The notes under the pieces were generated by a model that worked only from the letters and a program-made list of their open reading frames with translations, was not told where the DNA came from and searched no databases. A program made the position numbers and the translations under genes. Shown piece after piece: positions 5,348 to 7,320 of a stretch of 7,320 bases of DNA (position 1 is the stretch's first letter; each line of letters begins with the position of its first letter). This DNA is from Thermoplasmata archaeon (GTDB lineage Archaea; Thermoplasmatota; Thermoplasmata; Lutacidiplasmatales; UBA184), in the NCBI GenBank assembly GCA_030044475.1, contig JASHVP010000186.1:1-7320 (forward strand). The letters run 5' to 3'.

Positions 5348-5509
5348 ATGCCCGACAGTCGGCGGTCCGGCTTCTCCAGCGCGGCCGGTCTCATCCAGTA
5401 CTACGACATGGAGGAGACACGGGCGCTCAAGGTCAATCCGTACCTCGTGATCTTCCTCGGCATCTCCGCCGCCGTCCTGGTCGAAGTTCTGAACTGGCGG
5501 CCGATCTAG
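5348..5509 (+). CDS. secG: Preprotein translocase subunit Sec61-beta (archaeal SecG)
   Basis: This 53-aa tail-anchored protein is the small, non-essential third subunit of the archaeal SecYE-beta channel. It sits beside SecY in the cytoplasmic membrane. The sequence shows the family plan: a Ser/Arg-rich N-terminus (1-10), SSAAGLIQYYDMEETRALKVNP (10-31), which matches the conserved 'GL-x-(R/Q)-Y-(F/Y)-D-x-E-E-T-x-x-(I/L)-K-(V/I)-(D/N)-P' segment, and one hydrophobic helix, YLVIFLGISAAVLVEVL (32-48). A short NWRPI end follows. The ATG is supported by the TATA box 28 nt upstream. The gene is easily missed because of its size. Its TAG at 5507-5509 interlocks with the taw1 stop inside CTAG. The gene lies directly downstream of the SppA-like peptidase, another protein that could act on exported or membrane substrates, but with its own promoter. 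Confidence 0.93.
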   Translation: MPDSRRSGFSSAAGLIQYYDMEETRALKVNPYLVIFLGISAAVLVEVLNWRPI

Positions 5510-6489
5510 GCCGTCGCTTCGGCGACCACCGGAAGTTCGGCTCCCTCCGGGGCGCGCCCGGGCAGGAACCGGCCGTCCGTCGTTCGCCCGAGCAGCACCA
5601 CCTTCGAGTCGGGCGACGCGTCGAGCGTCAGGTAGCCGGTGCGCGCGGCGAGCCGACGAGCGAACTCGGCGATCTCGGCGTGCTCGGGGACGTGGTCGCG
5701 TCCGAGCCGCTGGCGGGACTTTCCCATGAAGACGTACCCCTTCGGCTCGATGAAGTCCGGTCGGGCGAGCAGGTCGAGGGCGGCGTACTCCTCCGTCCAG
5801 CCGAGGTTCCAGCCGCGGACCAGCGTGTGCCGCACGACCCGACGGGTGCGCAGGTCCCGCACGATCCCGAGCGACTCGACCAGACGGTCCCACGCGTGCT
5901 CGTCCGACGGGAGGGTGAGCCGGTGGAACACGGCCCGATTGGGGGCCGTGACCGAGACGTACAGCTGGGTCGGGAGCGGGTCGAGCGCGCGCAGGGCGTC
6001 CGGGTTCGTCCCGTTGGTGACGAGGAACGTCGTGATGCCCCGTTCGTGGCAGATCTCGAGGAACCGGTTCATCTTCGGGTAGAGCGTCGGCTCCCCCGTC
6101 AGCGAGATCGCGATGTGCTTCGGCGCCTGCGACTCCGCCCACCGTTCGGCCGGGATCGTCGCATCGCCCTTGAACCCGGAGAGGATCCGACGTTGCGCCG
6201 CGATCGACCGGTCCAGCAGCAGCTCGGGGTCGTCGTATTCCGGCATCACCGCGTCGTTCTCCCACCCCTGGTTGCGCCAGCAGAACCGGCAGTGCAGGTT
6301 GCAGGAGTCGATCGCGGGGGACATTTGCACGCACCGATGGCTCTCGATGCCGTAGAACCGGCCCTTGTAGCAGTCCCGGCCCCGGGCGAGCGACTCCCGG
6401 GTCCAGTAGCACAGCTTGACCGCACTGTGGCGGCCGGTCAACTGGTACCCCTGGTCGACGAGCGCCTCGGTCAGGTCCTGGTCGCCCAT
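5506..6489 (-). CDS. taw1: 4-demethylwyosine synthase TYW1/Taw1 (radical SAM tRNA-modifying enzyme)
   Basis: Taw1 joins C2 and C3 of pyruvate to N1-methylguanosine-37 of tRNA-Phe, forming the tricyclic 4-demethylwyosine. The 327-aa length fits the archaeal enzyme, which lacks the flavodoxin domain of eukaryotic TYW1. Visible features are GRHSAVKLCYWT (19-30); the second iron-sulfur cluster cysteines C27, C40 and C53; K42 in CYKGRFYGIESHRC, the expected Schiff-base lysine for pyruvate; and the radical-SAM motif CNLHCRFC (C63, C67, C70) followed by W71-R72. Also present are ISLTGEPTLYP (128-138), the SAM-binding 'GE' region, FLVTNGT (155-161), and FIEPKGYVFMGKSRQRL (246-262). The cysteine spacing matches the Methanocaldococcus enzyme with a shift of one residue (from memory). 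It is a strong marker of an archaeal origin. The ATG start at 6489 is about 31 nt from a TATA candidate. The gene is divergent from the MFS gene and convergent with Sec61-beta. Confidence 0.97.
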   Translation of the reverse strand: MGDQDLTEALVDQGYQLTGRHSAVKLCYWTRESLARGRDCYKGRFYGIESHRCVQMSPAIDSCNLHCRFCWRNQGWENDAVMPEYDDPELLLDRSIAAQRRILSGFKGDATIPAERWAESQAPKHIAISLTGEPTLYPKMNRFLEICHERGITTFLVTNGTNPDALRALDPLPTQLYVSVTAPNRAVFHRLTLPSDEHAWDRLVESLGIVRDLRTRRVVRHTLVRGWNLGWTEEYAALDLLARPDFIEPKGYVFMGKSRQRLGRDHVPEHAEIAEFARRLAARTGYLTLDASPDSKVVLLGRTTDGRFLPGRAPEGAELPVVAEATA

Positions 6490-6517
6490 CCGGTCGCCGT
6501 TCGACCGCGGGGCGGAG

Positions 6518-6523
6518 CATAAG
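6518..6523 (-). promoter_or_regulatory. Candidate TATA box for taw1
   Basis: CTTATG on the minus strand, preceded by the A-rich stretch GAAAAGC, forms the only AT-rich block in the 143-bp gap. Its centre is about 31 nt upstream of the taw1 ATG, which predicts a leader of only a few nucleotides. Confidence 0.5.
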
Positions 6524-6632
6524 GCTTTTCTCGGCGGGCGCGGGGGCCACGGACGACGACGGACCCTCGGTGCTCACGTCCGGTGCGTCCACCGCATGAG
6601 CGCCGGTCGGCTGGGCCGGACGGGACCGAACG

Positions 6633-7320
6633 ATGGACCGGAACCTGCGCTGGCTCGGGTTCGGGGCCGTCGTGCGGGCGTCGGGCCTCAGTCTGATCGC
6701 CCCGTACTTCGTCCTCTACCTCCGCAACGTCCTCGGCCTCGGCTACGCGGAGATCGGCCTCCTCGCGGCCGTCACGGGGGTCCTCCCGCTCGCGCTCGTC
6801 CCCTTCGCCGGGCTCATCACCGACCGGGTCGGCCGGCGGGGGCTGTTCCTCGCCTGCCTCGCCGCCGAAGCGGGCGGGATGCTGCTCGCCGGGTACGCGA
6901 TGTGGACGCGCTCGCTCCCCCTCTTGATCGGCGCCGTCAGCGTCACGCAGACGATGGGGACGATCGGTTCCCCCGCGCTCAGCGCGTACGTCGCCGACCA
7001 CGCGGCCGGCTCGGAGCGCACCCTCGCGTTCACATGGCTCCGGATCGGATGGAACGTCGGCTTCACGGTCGGGGTGCTGGTGGGCGGGAGCCTGGTGGGA
7101 TTCCTCGGGTTCGTCGACGTCGGGCTGTTCGCCGGCGTCGTGCTGCTCGGCAGCACGTCACTCCTCGCTCTCGTCCTCGCTCCTTCCCCCTACGACCGGG
7201 CCCTGCGGGCGGGTCGGCCGATCCCGGGCGGCCCCGCGACGGCCGGGCGCCCGGGCGGCGTGCGCGAGAGCCTGTCGCTGCTCGGGCGGGACCGGGCGTT
7301 CCTCGGCCTGTGCGCCGCGG
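6633..7320 (+). CDS. MFS transporter, N-terminal half (runs off right edge)
   Basis: This is a major facilitator superfamily secondary transporter in the cytoplasmic membrane; 229 codons are visible. Six hydrophobic helices can be placed at about 11-30, 41-62, 71-91, 95-120, 134-157 and 163-183. They are followed by a Pro/Gly/Arg-rich central loop (184-215) and the start of the second six-helix half. The loop between helices 2 and 3 carries the MFS signature G60-LIT-D64-R65-V-G67-R68-R69. Helix 5 has RIGWNVGFTVGVLVGG, like the Gly-rich helix 5 of drug-efflux-type MFS proteins. The substrate cannot be told from this part; multidrug or metabolite efflux is the common role. ATG 6633 is the first possible start, because an in-frame TGA lies at 6597-6599 with no start codon between. 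No TATA is seen 25-33 nt upstream, unlike the other genes, so a longer leader or more distant promoter is likely. Confidence 0.92.
   Translation, partial: MDRNLRWLGFGAVVRASGLSLIAPYFVLYLRNVLGLGYAEIGLLAAVTGVLPLALVPFAGLITDRVGRRGLFLACLAAEAGGMLLAGYAMWTRSLPLLIGAVSVTQTMGTIGSPALSAYVADHAAGSERTLAFTWLRIGWNVGFTVGVLVGGSLVGFLGFVDVGLFAGVVLLGSTSLLALVLAPSPYDRALRAGRPIPGGPATAGRPGGVRESLSLLGRDRAFLGLCAA

Noticed and set aside
6568..6577. 10-mer CGGTGCTCAC repeated from 2221-2230, both in intergenic DNA
   Set aside because: Several shared 10-mers are expected by chance in 7.3 kb of GC-biased sequence, and the flanks do not match.
2223..6592. Very long open frames (2223-4703 +, 2227-4632 -, 4246-6522 +, 4472-6592 -) spanning several genes
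   Set aside because: They run across recognised genes in other frames and give Arg/Pro/Gly-rich translations without motifs. They are composition artefacts.
6570..6599. Short GTG-initiated frame (9 codons and TGA) just upstream of and in frame with the MFS gene
   Set aside because: Too short to judge, with no start signal. It is useful only for showing that the MFS gene cannot start earlier.
1..7320. CRISPR arrays, insertion sequences, attachment sites or inteins
   Set aside because: No regularly spaced repeats, no transposase, no terminal repeats, and the RFC Walker A region is uninterrupted.

Overview
The window reads as a piece of a very GC-rich archaeal chromosome. Three gene products point to Archaea rather than Bacteria: a replication factor C small subunit, a Sec61-beta (SecG) translocon subunit, and a TYW1/Taw1-type wyosine synthase. 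Candidate TATA boxes sit 24-33 nt before most start codons. The prolyl aminopeptidase closely resembles, from memory, the Tricorn-interacting factor F1 of Thermoplasma, so a high-GC, probably uncultured member of Thermoplasmatota is the best guess. That lineage call is inference.

Layout. Positions 1-2163 hold a minus-strand block read right to left: an unrecognised 146-aa protein, rfcS, moaC, and the N-terminal half of moaB, which runs off the left edge. The last three are tightly packed: 1 nt separates rfcS and moaC, and moaC/moaB share a TGATG stop/start. Positions 2164-2499 are a 336-bp divergent intergenic region with a candidate promoter at each end and strong GC-rich inverted repeats between. 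At 2500-3384 is the prolyl aminopeptidase (plus strand). It converges on an uncharacterised polytopic membrane protein (3381-4403, minus). A 104-bp divergent promoter region follows, then an S49 peptidase (SppA-like) without a membrane anchor (4508-5299). Next is a 53-codon Sec61-beta gene (5348-5509), which converges on taw1 (5506-6489, minus). After another divergent gap, an MFS transporter starts at 6633 and runs off the right edge.

How the genes fit together. rfcS (clamp loading), moaC and moaB (molybdopterin synthesis) are probably co-transcribed, though their functions are unrelated. The aminopeptidase, the SppA-like peptidase and Sec61-beta loosely suggest peptide turnover and membrane/export functions, but each appears to have its own promoter, so this is neighbourhood and not an operon. 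taw1 modifies tRNA-Phe. No mobile element, CRISPR array, tRNA or rRNA was found.

The most unusual things seen directly are these: both convergent gene pairs end on a shared CTAG tetranucleotide, in which the two stop codons interlock; initiation looks leaderless or nearly so throughout; and there is a long imperfect hairpin in the 2164-2499 gap. No clearly novel multi-gene system is evident.
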